Assembly (NCBI RefSeq): GCF_001540865.1
Contig: NC_033629.1
Coordinates: 3,962,065-4,026,064 of the forward strand
Source of the DNA: Ananas comosus
Taxonomy: Eukaryota > Streptophyta > Magnoliopsida > Poales > Bromeliaceae
Length of the DNA stretch: 64,000 bases
Direction: 5' to 3'
The position numbers and the translations under genes are program-made. Of this stretch, positions 34,201 to 46,034 are shown piece by piece. The notes under the pieces are model-generated. The model ran no database searches. It was not told the origin of the DNA and saw only the letters and a program-made list of their open reading frames with translations. Numbering within the stretch: position 1 is the stretch's first letter; the number at the start of each line of letters is the position of its first letter.

Positions 34201-34980
34201 TAACTGAGATATTTCATTTATTGATTAAACCCTTTTGTTTGACGATGTTCTTGTGTGTAATATAATTATAAGTGTACTCGTCAAATTTCAGGAGAAAACG
34301 AGTTAAAACGGAGAAGTTACGCGACCCGGAAGTTCGACTTAAGTGTATAGTAACTCCGGTTTTCCGGAGAGGCCGCGGAGTAGAGTGGACTTTCGACGCG
34401 TATCGGACTCCGAATATAGCCTTTCAATAGCTCGTTTTCAACCGCTCGACTATCCTGGACCCAATGGCACTGACGGAATCGGGTTCTGATGCACGGATTT
34501 CGAGAAAAAGGGGTTTAATGGCTTTTACATTTAGTTGCCTAATTAGGTGGTTTTTGGGTGGAGATTGCGAGGGCAGGTTTTGTCGCTAATCGGAGACCTT
34601 TTCAGACGAAACGAAATACTAGATTCGATGCCTCAGTCGTGCTGATCGCGCTGGCGCAATCCGTTCGGAAATCCGACGGACGGATCTTCGGGAATCGCGA
34701 AAAGTCCGCAAAGGGGCTGATTTGACAAAATGATTAAATCGCGAAGAAGCCCATCATTTTATGCGCCGTTTTGCGAGTTTTCGAACTCGGAGGGACGGTC
34801 GTGCAAGGTGCACCAACGGGTAGGGAGCTGGGTCGAAATTGATCAACTCCGGGGGTTTCTCCGCAATGTTACTCTATCTNACCCCAGCTCGCGCACCGCG
34901 CCAGCGCCCGACGCCCACCCTCATCCGCACTGTGCCCCCCGCCAACGCCCACGCCTCCGCCCCTTGCTGCCAGCAGTATA
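34201..34980 (+). mobile_element. GC-rich insert, probable retrotransposon LTR fragment
   Basis: Lies between the two direct copies at 33.5 and 35.2 kb. It abruptly raises GC content and contains LTR-like text ('gagaagttacgcgacccgg', 'aatcgggttctgatgcacgg'). The single N at 34,880 marks a hidden join to an even more GC-rich stretch (34,881-34,975). No TG/CA end pair or coding motif is certain, so the class is inferred from composition and position only. Confidence 0.4.
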
Positions 34981-36065
34981 GAAACTGAGAATTCATATAT
35001 ATTTATTAATATAGATATAGATACTCACCTCACGAAGGTATCCGTGAGTTGCGGTGGATCAATTTTGTAAAAACAAATAAAACTAAAAAAAATAAAATAA
35101 AAGAACAAAAAAAATACAAATAAAAAAAAGTAAAGAAAGCAGGGGCTGTAGGAAAAACATAAGAATAAAAAAAAAGAGAAAAATCATAAAAATAATAAAT
35201 TATATTAATAACAGCAGTAGAAGTCAAGAATTAAAATATTATATGCCTCATAATTCGAATAAGAAATTATAACTAATTAAAATATGAGCTCTAAATCATC
35301 ACATGCCTTATAATTTGTGCTAAGAAAATATAATCTGATAAAATTCGAGAACTAAACTATCATGTATCTTCTAGTTTGAGGACCAAAAGCGTAGTTTATC
35401 TTTTTTATATTTTAAGTTTATTTCAGATGAAGACCGAGTTGTGTATCGATCAATTTTGTTCAATCATGAGTTTTATTTGAGAAAAAAATATGTTAAATTA
35501 TCTAATAAATTTTAAAAATCTAATTGTTAAAATTAAAGTCAACCAATAATATATTGAATATTCTAAAATATTTTAAATGTAAAATTGATCGCTCATCAGA
35601 CTATAAATATAGTATTGAGGTTTGATATTAAAATCAAGTAAAAATGTATAGAATATTTTTAAAATATAAACCATTTTGAATCAATTATTCAACATTTCAA
35701 AATTTTATTTTTATCATCCAATTTTTTTCTATACTTGATTTGAGTTAATCAATGATACTTTTACTTTAAAATTTGAATGTGTTATTTATCTTTACAAATT
35801 TAGTTTATATGCTTTATGCATTTTTTACAACTAAATTTATTAAAATAACTAATTAAATTAAATTTTATTAATTTTTTTAATTTTATTATATAATTTAATA
35901 TGTAATTGATTAATATTACCAAACTAAAATTTAGTAGAGGAAGTGAAAAATTAAATAAAAAAATAATAAAAAAAAAGATTGGCCCCACCTCCACCCCCAG
36001 TACCCCAACGGCCGCCGCAGCCACGTGTTTTTCCAACTGTCGATTCATTATATGTAATACATATA
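34981..36065. repeat. Right copy of the direct pair and AT-rich flank
   Basis: 35,210-35,820 repeats 33,550-34,200 as described. 35,040-35,210 is A-rich. 35,985-36,030 is a short GC-rich patch ('cccacctccacccccag'). No gene. Confidence 0.5.
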
Positions 36066-36422
36066 GGGAAAACTTCAAAAACCCCCCCTGTGGTTTCATG
36101 CATTCTCACTTTACTACCCTGTGGTTTAAAACGTATCAATTTGCCCCCCTGTGGTTTCATTTTTATCTTTTCGGAAGCTTTTTCGTTAACATTTCGTTAA
36201 ATTATATACAAAAAAACTTCAGATAACCATCTATATTTATCGAATATTCACTTTAGTATCCTTTAATTTTAACTTTGTCACTGATTTAAGAAAAAAATAA
36301 TAATAAAATTGATAACAAAAAGAGAAAAACGAAACCACACGGAGGCAAATTGATACGTTTTAAACCACAGGGTACTAAAGTGAGAAAGCACGAAACCACA
36401 GGGGGGGTTTTTGAAGTTTTCC
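36066..36422. mobile_element. MITE family 1, intact copy
   Basis: Starts GGGAAAACTTCAAAAACCCC, ends with the inverse, and carries the CCCTGTGGTTT words in both arms. Length 357 bp, as for 4,782-5,136. Confidence 0.85.
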
Positions 36423-37009
36423 ATAAATATTACGAGAGAGAAGCTGACGCATTACATATATGATTGCGAACATAGTGGAGGGAAGTGAAAAATTAAATAA
36501 GAGTAAAAAAACTTTGGCTAGCCCAGCATCTTTGCTGCCCGCGCACGTGTTTTTCTAACGGCCGGATTCATTATATCTAATCTAAATCTATAAAAACACG
36601 AGATGAGGACAGTACTTGATTTATTTTATATCTAAAAAGAATATACCAGATTCAGAGGTAATGCATGCCAATTCTTACATCTAATGGATATATATATAGA
36701 TTTAGGTGGATATATGTATATATAGATAATATTTTTTTTGCTTATCAAGTTTTTAATCTTGGATGCAAATTATAGGTCAGAATGTATTTAGTCGGTTAGA
36801 GTTGAGTGGTCCCCTAGGTTGGGTGGTCCCCATAGTTATAGTATTTAATCCAAGGGGTTGAAATAATGAAAAGAGTTTGATCCAAAGGTAAAAAATGTGC
36901 CCAACAATTCAGGAATTTTAGCTACTACTTGTAGTCCCAGTCGTAACTCGTCTGTTCTCTCTTTATTCTCTCTCTCTCTCTCTTCCTTCTCTCTCTATCT
37001 CTTCTTATA

Positions 37010-37064
<55 letters not shown>

Positions 37065-37898
37065 GTGTAATGCATGACGCAAGCACCGTGGAATAGTATG
37101 TTTTAATATTGCAACGGGGAAAAAGGTGAAATAAACTACTACTAAAAGTTATAATGCAAGAACCCTGAAATTAAGCGTTGGTCCAATTAGGCAGATCAGA
37201 TTAGAGTAATTAAATCTATGAAGGGAATCTTAATTAAGATAACATGCCAAGAAGGAAAAAAAAAAAATGGAGTGACCTGCTCGATCTTCTGCTCAGTTAT
37301 AGGCCATTTTCAAATATACCCTAAATTGAGATCACCAAATTTAATAACTCCAATCGCTTTTAAGGAAATAAGAGCAGAACCATTAAAGACTAATCACTGC
37401 TAAAGTCAATAAATTCGATAAAAGTTTATATGTATGAGATCTCAAAACAAAATGTTTGAAAGTTGAGAGGATTCAGTTCAAAAAATAAAAATAAAAAGTT
37501 TAGCAGTCTATTTCAAATTATCCTAGAGTTGAGGGGTCTCCATACATTTTAAAAAGTTACGGGCATTCAAAGGCTATCATTCTTCTATTTGTTAAATTAA
37601 TTTTTTTTTTATTATATATAACTTATTTGAAGCTTTTTTAATCACTTGTATGAGAGGAGTAAAATTTATACTCTTTTTAAAATTTCCAAACGTTAAAGAG
37701 GCGGAGAACGAGAATGAAAGGGATATGTCATAGGTGTGAAAACAACTCTCCTCGTTAAAGGTAGCCTCTCCTTTATTTAATAATAAGATATATGCTAGTT
37801 CGCTGCATGTTAGATGCCATTAGTTTATTAGATGGCAAAATTCCAATTTTCCTTGTTGCCGACTATTTGTGGATAGCGCAACTAATTTAACTATCTTC
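36423..37898. other. Intergenic block; 37.06-37.87 kb paralogous to 5.35-6.25 kb
   Basis: No gene. 36,770-36,935 is a diverged MITE-family-3-like sequence ('gagttgagtggtcccctagg', 'ttttagctactact'). A CT tract and a (TA)n run lie at 36,960-37,056. The following 800 bases share ordered anchors with 5.35-6.25 kb. Confidence 0.5.
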
Positions 37899-38401
37899 GG
37901 AGTAGGTCTTGTACACTATTAGGAGGAGCACGAAAATGTCCATATTTTTAAACCGTTTTCGATGATGAAACTTTCGAATCGACGATCGGCTTCTTTAGAC
38001 TTGATCTAGCGTATTTGAAGTATTTGCAAAATAAAATTTACGATTTTTCGATATTATTTAGCTAGCAATCGAAAAAGTTCAAAATCAACGGCTGAAAATA
38101 AAAATTTCGCAAAACTTGATGACATAACACTAGAATTTCTATCAAAATTTCATCTGATTTGAATATTTCTATACCGTTAAACTTACAAACGATATATATC
38201 AACCGTTAAAAATTGTTGATTTTGAACTCTTTCAGTCGCTAGACAAATGATATGAAAAAATCGTAAAATTTATTTTCTAAATATTTCAAATACGCTAGAT
38301 CAAATCTAACGAAGCCGATTGTCGATTCGAAAACTCCATCAACGAAAACGGCTTAAAAGCACGGAGGCCTCCGAGCTCTAATAGCGCACAAAACCTACTC
38401 C
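37899..38401. mobile_element. Palindromic-end MITE family 2, isolated full copy (503 bp)
   Basis: The inverted ends GGAGTAGGTCTTGTACACTA and TAGCGCACAAAACCTACTCC continue inward into the 'cgttttcgatgatg' arms. It gives the family's true borders, which are obscured in the 7.5-15 kb cluster. The arms pair over most of the element; no coding. Confidence 0.8.
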
Positions 38402-38540
38402 TATATATCTTAGTGATAAAACCATCAATCACTTAAGCCAATGTAGAATCCTAATGTAATTCTATTTTAGTTCTAATATAATTTAATAATCAAAACTAAT
38501 TAAACTCGAAATCAAAGTGAGCATTATCTCTTTACAAAAA

Positions 38541-39057
38541 CACTACAACAGAATTAGGTTATAGGGACACATGTTTAGGACACTTTTGAGTAAGTGTCCC
38601 ATTTATACTAAAACTTAAAAAAATATCTACTAATGCTTAAATATAAAGCCCAATCCAACCAAAAATAAAAGATTACTCTACTCAACCCACCACACCCAGT
38701 CCATTTGGCCCGATTACAAACAGAAAAGAAAAAAAAAAGAAGAAAAATCAATTGACATTTTTTCTTCTCTCTTCACTCAATCTACTGAAATTCTAGACGA
38801 AGAGTCATTCCTGTCGTCCTCCTCCGCCACCGCAGCCAACGAGATAGAGTTTCGACGGTTGCTAAATGCTTAAATAAGTGTTGGTAAATTAGCGGCACTC
38901 TTTTAGGTTATAGCGACACTCTTTAACTGTCACTATATACCTAGCGACCCCACATATAGCAACACTTTTTAAAAGTGTCGGTAATTTTAGCTAGCAGCAC
39001 TTTTTTGACATGTACCTACACTTAAAAGTGTCGCTATAGACCGTTTTTGTTGTAGTG
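38541..39057. mobile_element. CACTA-type MITE (517 bp), 3-bp TSD
   Basis: Starts CACTACAACAGAATTAGG and ends ...ACCGTTTTTGTTGTAGTG, with TSD AAA on both sides. Subterminal words of the kind 'acactttta(a)gtgtcgctata' recur in both orientations, as CACTA transposases require. No transposase coding. Confidence 0.88.
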
Positions 39058-39214
39058 AAAGTTCATTTTAATTATATTTTTAATCTATTTTTTGATACAT
39101 CATCATTATTATATATTTTTTTAAAATTCTAATTTCAATTGAGATCTCCATTATGAGAGTGTGATAATTAGTAAAAATATTCCTTGCTTTTCATTTTGGT
39201 GAAAACGTACAGAA

Positions 39215-39550
39215 CTTATCTCAATATGGATCATTTCGAATTGATTGCCTAAACTTTCAATTTTTAATTTTATTATCTAAATTTTCAATTTGTTTAAGTT
39301 GATCGGTCAATAACACTTTGACTTCAAATCTAAGCTAGCTAATTACCTTAATAAATTTTATTTATAATTGCAAGAATTGTATAAAGTATACTAACTACAT
39401 GCAAACATAAACGGCATAATCAAATTTTGAAGGTAAAGTGTTGTTGACTAATTTAAATTAAACAAACTAAAAAATTAGATAGTAAAATTAAAGTTTCAAA
39501 AAACTAAATAATCAACTCAAAATAATCGATAGATCAAATAAGTTCGGTGT
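39215..39550. mobile_element. Fold-back MITE family 4
   Basis: The left arm ('cttatctcaatatggatcatttcgaattgattgcc', in pieces) and the right arm ('aatcaactcaaaataatcgatagatcaaataagttcg', in pieces) are inverted counterparts around an AT-rich centre. A second copy is at about 52,728-53,075. Half-copies lie in the direct repeats at 33.8-34.2 and 35.4-35.8 kb. Confidence 0.6.
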
Positions 39551-39562
39551 GTTTTTTGGATT

Positions 39563-40305
39563 ATTTCATACAGCTTGCTGTAAATATATTGAATAGTAAA
39601 TATATCCCTACAAAGTTTAGATTTTCAGATTTATCGCTTAAAAGTCTTAACATTTTTTAAATATACCCCTACTGTTAATGTCTGTTAGAAAAATATAGCT
39701 AATCGTAGGTAAAATAATTAATGTTGGTTAGTGAGTTAGGTAAATTGACCTTTTAACCCCTATAATATTATAGGTTATTCTCCCAATCAAAACCCTAGTT
39801 GGATCAAAATTCTAGCACTGAAAACTCTTCTTAATTTCTTTTCTTCTTCCACTTCCTTTCTCTCTTTCATGTGAGTTTTGAACCCATAACTAGGATTTCT
39901 CTTTCTTCATTCATCCACGATGCGTCTTGCTTCGCCCATGTTGAGTACTGGGGAATCAACAGCCGATAAATAAAGAAGAAATAAGTGAGAGAGGAGGTAG
40001 GAAGAGCCTCCAACCATGGTGGATTAGATTAGTTTTTATAGAAGAAGATGATGACTATTGAGAATTTTTTGGAGACAATATTTTTGCACGATTATAACTG
40101 TTAGGACTTCTGGGCAAACATATCAGTGATGGCAAAAATGACTTGCTTTCTGTTAAAAAATAAAGAGTGAGCTAACGGTACGTAATAAATTAAAGGGGCA
40201 TATATGAACATCACCAAATTTTTGAAAGGATAAATCCGAAAATTTGAACTTTGTAAGGATACATCTGCTATTCGATATATTTGCAAAAAATTGTATGAAA
40301 TTATT
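39563..40305. mobile_element. MULE-like TIR element (about 740 bp)
   Basis: The left end 'atttcatacagcttgctgtaaatatattgaatag' (in pieces) is inverted at the right end ('atatatttgcaaaaaattgtatgaaat', in pieces). The arms are about 90 bp and contain 'ggatacatct/atatatccctacaaagtt'. The TSD is not clear. The core (39,790-40,080) has CT-rich and coding-like patches but no full frame. Arm relatives occur at about 15.7 and 46.1 kb. Confidence 0.6.
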
Positions 40306-40333
40306 ATTTTTTTATTTCTTTCAATTTACTATG

Positions 40334-41090
40334 GGCGCGTTTGGTTCGAAGTCGGAATCGAAATCAGAATTGAAATCGAAATAAACCGGAATCGGAATGA
40401 CTCATTACCTAATTCTGTTGGTTCGTCACCTGATTCGAAATCGGAATAAATCATTTCCATTGTCGGTGTTTGCTTCAGATAAATATAAAAAATATAATTA
40501 AATTAATATACTAACTTTATCTTTATAATATATTAATTTAAATTCAAATTGAAAATTAAATATTAAAAATTTACATCAAAATTTTGAAATAATGTCAAAA
40601 TTTTAAATCTATTTTTTTTAAAAAAATTAAACTTTGAAGTTGAGTGGATAATTCAAAATATTAAAAACTAAATTTCGATTTATTTAAATTCAAAATTAAA
40701 ATTACAATTTAAATTTAATTTGAATCCATAAATTTACTTTAAGTTTTAAATAAAATTTGAATAAAACTTTATATAAATTAAAATTTAGTTTAAATTTAAA
40801 TTCATAAGTTAGATTCGAAATACTTGATTAAATTTTAATTTTTAATTCAAATTGAAATTAAAATTATATATTATAAATTTAATTTCTAAATTTAAACTCA
40901 TATTTTAATTAAAAAAAGTTGAAAAATAAATTTATCCAAGTAAATATCTATTCGGTAAGGTGATTGGGAAATTTCCATTCCACTCGGGAATCGGAATCGG
41001 AATGAAACTCCTGCATACCAAACACTCATAAACGAATTCGTCCATTCCAATTCTGATTCTAGAATAAAAAAAGAAAAACGAACCAAACAC

Positions 41091-41093
<3 letters not shown>
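40334..41093. mobile_element. MITE with GGCGCGTTTGGTTCG ends (about 760 bp)
   Basis: The left end GGCGCGTTTGGTTCGAA and the right end CGAACCAAACACGCC are inverted. Inner inverted words 'ggaatcggaatga' and 'attccgattcc' recur in both arms. The centre is an AAATTT-type low-complexity tract. The right border abuts a long (TA)n run, so the TSD is unclear. No coding. Confidence 0.7.
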
Positions 41094-41162
<69 letters not shown>

Positions 41163-41725
41163 GAGATAGATAGAGAGAGAGAGAGAGAGAAGTAAAGAGA
41201 GTGGGTTAAGTTAAGTGAGTAGTGAGAAATTAACCCACATTGGAGAGGGTGGAATCAGGTAAATTGGTTTCCCAAATGGGCTGGTTTGATAACNTTAAGA
41301 AAATAATATAATTGATTTGTTAGCGATGATATGTTAAAAGTACAGTATAGTATAGTAAATTTTCAATCGTAAAGTTTTGAAAGCCCATTTTGGGGTCCTA
41401 AGTGTGTTTCGTTTGGATTACTTTTATCCTATTTTAATTATTGGTTCCGATGTACTTCCCGAAGTTAGCTCAATGAACCTTTTGGGCAAAGTCCAGCTAG
41501 GTTTAGCTGTTTTAATTTGTACTCCCTTTATCAAATAAGATATATTCCTGTTTAATAAAAAAAAAGAAAAGTATAGTAAACTTTCTCGTGCGGGTGAGAG
41601 TGTGCGCGAGCTGGCGAGGAGAGAGTGCCGGAGGTTCGGAAGGGGTAGAGAGAGAGAGAGAGTGCCGGAGGTTCGGAAGGGGTAGAGAGAGAGAGAGTGA
41701 GAGAGAGAAAGAGAGAGGCTGAGTG

Positions 41726-41767
<42 letters not shown>

Positions 41768-41832
41768 GCTGAGTGGGTTGGAGAGAGAGAGAGAGAGAGA
41801 GAGAGTGGCGTTGGGGAGTATGGGAGAAGAGA
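41094..41832. repeat. TA and GA microsatellites with GA-rich tandem minisatellites
   Basis: (TA)n runs from 41,094 to 41,160, followed by GA at about 41,170-41,190. At about 41,619-41,700 a unit with 'gtgccggaggttcggaagggg' (in pieces) is repeated twice. At about 41,718-41,808 a unit with 'aggctgagtgggttgg' is repeated twice. The single N at 41,294 may be another join. This lies 3' of ATPase copy 3. Confidence 0.75.
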
Positions 41833-41964
41833 AGGAAAAAAAATTCTCTTTCCTAATTAATAAATAAATACTATTATTTTTTTTTTCTATTCTATGTAAA
41901 TATAGTTGATTAGAAAATTTTCTTAAAAAAAATCTATATTAAAAATAATTTTTTCGCAATGAGA

Positions 41965-43550
41965 TTAGATTTTGCATTCCTTCATAAAAGCACCACCACC
42001 ACCATTTACCACTCCCTTCTGCATTTCCTCCTTTGCCGACTTCAGCACCCGCACGAGACCCTCTAGCCGCTCATCCACGCCCTTGTCCTCAGACTTCTGC
42101 ATCAGGCTCTCCGCAACATCTGCCGGCGTGATCTTCACCTCCTCCAGCAATTCTTTAATCTGCCCAAAAATATCGTGCTCCTCCACGTCGGTGTAGTTCT
42201 TCGCCAGCACCTTGAACGCCTCGAAGCAGCAGTACGGCATCTCGATGTGTTTGTCCATCCTCCCCCGCCGTATCAGCGCCGGGTCGAGCTTCTCCACGTG
42301 GTTGGTCGTGAACACGATGATCCGCTCCTCGCCGCACGCCGACCACAGCCCGTCGATGAAGTTCAGCAGCCCCGACAGCGTGACATTGTTCTTCTCCCTA
42401 TCTTCCATGCCCGACGGCAGCGACGGTGGCGCGTTTTTCTTGTCTTCAGTTTCTTTGTCGTCCGCGCTTTTCTTCTTCTTCGTCTTCCGGTCGCCGGTCA
42501 GGTCCAGCGAGCAGTCGATGTCCTCGATGACGATGATGGACTTGCCGGTCGTCTCGATGAAGAGCTTGCGCAGCTCGGTGTTGGACTTCACGGAGGTCAG
42601 CTCGAGGTCGTAGATGTTGTAGTCGAGGAAGTTGGCCATGGCGGCGATCATGGTCGACTTGCCGGTCCCGGGGGCCCCGTACAGCAGGTACCCGCGCTTC
42701 CACGCCTTCCCGATCTTGGCGTAGTAGTCCTTTCCATTGCGGAAGGCGATGAGGTCGTCGATGATCTCGCGCTTCTTAGCCAGGGGAATGGCGAGGGTGT
42801 CGAAGGTCGACGGGTGCTTGAAGGGGACGTGGTTCCAGTAGCTGCTCTCGATGTTGGTGAAGAGCTTGCGCTGGCGGTTGCTCGCCATCACCGCGCGGCC
42901 CTCCCGGAGGACGTGCGAGAGGTAGGAATTGATCACCAGCTCGCGGTGGCGCTTGTGGAAGCTCAGGTGGTAGTCCCGCCGCTCCTCCTGCGGGGCCTGA
43001 TACCTGAAGCAACCGAAATTTTTGTTAAGACTATTTCTGAATCATTTTCTATTGGACGACAACAGACTATTTCTATGGACAAAAATTACTCCGTGAGAAA
43101 AGCATAAGATGTCGGAGAAAGTGGTTGTTTTTTTATATATAATAATTGTATTAATTACCAGGGTGAGCGGCTGGGTTGGACGGGGTGGGAGCGGGAGGAC
43201 CACCAGACCCTGGCGCCTTGAAAGTCGTCGGTGAGCTCCTCGTTATCGCCCATGCTGAGGAGGAGGCGGTCGCTGTCCTTGCCGATCTCGGCCCGGAAAT
43301 TGCGGGCGCGCTGCGAGCACGAGGCGGAGAGGTAGGCCTCGACGGCGCCGAAGGCCTCGCTGCGCTTCATGCGCTCGCCCACGAACTCCGGTATGGTGAA
43401 GTGAAGATACGGATCAAAGAAGGACAGTAGCTTGCGGCTGCACCAGGCGAAATAGAACCAGAGCTGATGAGGGAAGTACATCTTGAGCATCGACCACAGG
43501 AGCATGTAGCTCGCCAGGGACGAGCTCACCCAAGCCCAGTTCTCCACCAT
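41965..43550 (-). CDS. BCS1-like AAA-ATPase (ASD/OM66/HSR4 type), copy 3, intact
   Basis: The complete gene on the minus strand has exon 1 43,550-43,159, intron 43,158-43,004 (GT-AG) and exon 2 43,003-41,965: 1,431 coding bases, 476 residues. I chose MVENWAWV as start because copies 1 and 2 begin the same way right after a shared leader; the upstream in-frame extension is not conserved. An N-terminal hydrophobic anchor (about 8-25) and the AAA-associated domain (about 40-130) come first. Then follow Walker A GAPGTGKST (240-248), Walker B IIVIEDID (287-294), a Lys-rich linker (302-330), sensor FTTNH (N365) and arginines R376/R377/R379. Compared with copy 1 it has P-to-A in Walker A (tolerated by the motif), lacks 9 residues in the linker before HVPFKHPSTFDTLA, and has a different C-terminus (..GGGGAFMKECKI). 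Probably a membrane-bound, mitochondrial stress-type ATPase; the substrate is unknown. Confidence 0.93.
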
Positions 43551-43604
43551 CTCTCTCTTTCTAAATCTCAGTTGCTTTTCCAACTCAGTGCTTGTGCATT
43601 TATA
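43551..43604 (-). promoter_or_regulatory. Core promoter and leader of ATPase copy 3
   Basis: On the minus strand, TATAAATG (complement of 43,597-43,604) is followed by CACAAGC, 'gagttggaaaagcaactgag' (in pieces), a purine tract and the ATG at 43,550. It matches the leaders of copies 1 and 2. Confidence 0.7.
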
Positions 43605-43912
43605 ACTGTGGTTACGAAAAAAAAAAAAAGCATGTGACGACGCATCCGACGCATCCCGTGCGTCGGCCTGGTTGTCTGCTGAGTCGGATGCCTCCCCGTG
43701 CACGTCTCAAAAGATATTGTGGGGCTGCCTAAAAAACATAAAAAATAAAAAATAAAAACAAAACTTTTTTATTAATTGATAGCTAATAAAGCCAACAAAT
43801 TTGACAACTAGAATAATTTAAAAAAGTAAATTATAAGTTAATAATATATTAATATGAAAAGATAAAATGAAAATATCTCTTTCACAATGAGGTAACTATA
43901 ACATTTTCACTG

Positions 43913-43953
43913 GGTAGCGTGCTAACCTATCTCTAAAAAAAAAAAAAAAAAAA
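43913..43953 (+). mobile_element. SINE, tail-only insertion with TSD
   Basis: Only 'gggtagcgtgctaacctatctct' (in pieces) plus an A-tail is present, flanked by ACATTTTCACT (left, from 43,901) and ACATTTCCACT (right, from 43,954). A severely 5'-truncated insertion of the SINE family. Confidence 0.75.
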
Positions 43954-45760
43954 ACATTTCCACTGTGGATTTAAGCGGACGAAGCAAAGTTTATGTAAAA
44001 TTTCTTTTTGGGTTGGATGAAGCAAAGTTTATGTGAAATTTCATTTTGGGTTTTTTTTTAAGAACATAATTTGGCCAATTTGCATAAAAAATTCACAAAT
44101 TTTGAACATTTGCAAAACTGGGCCGCATTTTTTGTTTTGCAGATTTGATCCGAATTTTTCACCAGCTGAAGAAAATGCCTCTCGTCTTTCTCCGTCTCAC
44201 TCGTATTCGCTCAGATACGTATACCTTACTGTACGACGACTATCGGCGCATTAAATGCGCTACGCGCCCGGATTACGCAGCTGTCTAGTCATCAGAGGAC
44301 GAATCGAATCAGTCCCGCCATTCGCCAGCCTTAGTGTTTACTGTTCAGATTTTAAAAATTTAATATTTTGAAACTAAATTTGGAAGAATACGCAGCCGAC
44401 AGCTAGGGTAATGGTGCAACGCAAAGAGGAATAGTGCAATAACTCTTCTAACGGTGCAGCTTGCAGCTCGTACATGTGCAACCCTCGTCGCTCACAGCGC
44501 AACGCAGTGGCAACCAGTGCAACATCCCATTCCCACGGCAGTCAATCTTCTTCATTGCCTCACCATGGCTCCCTCTTCGGCCTTTCGTGACCGCGGCCCC
44601 CCCTTCGACCTCCCGTGTTACTTATCCTATTTGTAAAACCCTCGCTCTCCTCCATGCATTCGTCGCATCTTATTCCAACACTCTTCGCCACGCTCGGTGT
44701 TTGTAGAAGAGAAGTGGAACAAGTACAGTAGCATGGAAGGGGAAGAGTGGTTTATTGTTAGCAAGTGGAAGTGGAGGAGGGCGACAAGTCGTGCGTTTGT
44801 ATTTTTTCTCCCTTGTTCTTGCTACCTTTAATGTAATAGTGCAAAAGAGACCGTAAATGGTGTAATGAAGACCGAACCAGTGCAACGTTATTTGCTAAAT
44901 AGTTTAACTAGTCTCTAACAAGCGTAACTTCGTTTTTTGTTCAGTGTTTTTCCGTTGGGCGTATGTCCTCATCAGCTTCGTAAAGTGTTGCTTGAGTAAA
45001 ACTAGTGTAAATTGTTCTCTATATTTTAAGCTAACATAAAAATAATAGTGCAAACAAGGCTATAAATGGTGTAACGATAACCAAAACAATACAACATTAT
45101 TAATTTGCTAAATAGTTTAACTAGTCTCTAACCAATGCAACTTTCACTCGGCGTATATTCTCATCATCTTCACCAAGTATTGCGCGCTTGGATAGTACGG
45201 GTGCAAGTTCGCAAATGGTAGAAAAAGAATAAAAAAGATAACAAGAAAATTAAGTAAAGATTGAAATAAAAAATACACCCTCTATTAATCGTTGAACAAT
45301 AAAAGAAGATTTAGTAAAGATTGCAAAGTTTGTGTCTACAGGAATCAAAATAGTGCAATGACATCTTTGAAGCGTGCAAATTTTTCTTTTCTCTGGTAAA
45401 AATATATGGACACCCCTCAAACTATAAGACTGTTTGAAATGGACTCAGATTTTATTTTTCTGAAACTCTCCCACAACCTTCAAACTTTTTGATTTTTGAT
45501 TTTATACTTAGAAAAAACATTTTATTGAATTTAATAACTCTGTTAGTTTTCATTAATGAGTCTGCTTTTCTTTTTTGTTGAAGAAAATTAAAATTATTAA
45601 ATTTAGTTAAATCATCTATTAGTCTGAAAGAACCTTTTTTTCGTTAAAAGCTCATTTCAAAATAGACTATAATTGAGGGGGTCACTATATAATTTGAACC
45701 TTTTTTTAGGTGTGTGATTTCGGTGGGAGATGAGATTTTGCCTTAAGATTCCTTTTCGGC
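43954..45760. repeat. Intergenic with diverged tandem 'gtgcaa' repeats
   Basis: At 43,980-44,060 a 37-bp word ('gaagcaaagtttatgt...') is repeated. From 44,400 to 45,380 the words 'gtgcaa', 'gtgtaa' and 'gtgcaac' recur very often. 44,826-44,990 and 45,047-45,185 are diverged direct copies ('taaatggtgtaa', 'gctaaatagtttaactagtctctaac', 'tcctcatcagcttc'). Short frames at 44,454-44,706 have no recognisable motif. I see no gene. Confidence 0.5.
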
Positions 45761-45921
45761 ACGATTGGTTCGCGTTATGCGGGATTATAGGTTATTTCAA
45801 TATAACCAGATATCTAAGATTTCTGAATCAGATTACTACTGATGACGAATTACTACGTTTGGATTAATACAGTAATATAATGCTAGATTACAGTGTACAT
45901 AATTATTATCTTTGGTTTATT

Positions 45922-45957
<36 letters not shown>

Positions 45958-45991
45958 NAGTCCGGTATTTTGTTTTGACCCGATCCCAGTG

Positions 45992-46034
<43 letters not shown>

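Noticed and set aside
34730..34981. Possible small gene in the GC-rich stretch
   Set aside because: The frame crosses the single N at 34,880, has no motif and lies in a probable LTR fragment.
43551..43703. In-frame upstream extension of ATPase copy 3
   Set aside because: It covers the TATA and leader region conserved with copies 1 and 2, whose starts are at MVEN/MEKW; the extension is not conserved.
44454..44885. Overlapping short frames on both strands
   Set aside because: No recognisable domain, no conserved neighbours, and the region is filled with the 'gtgcaa' repeats.
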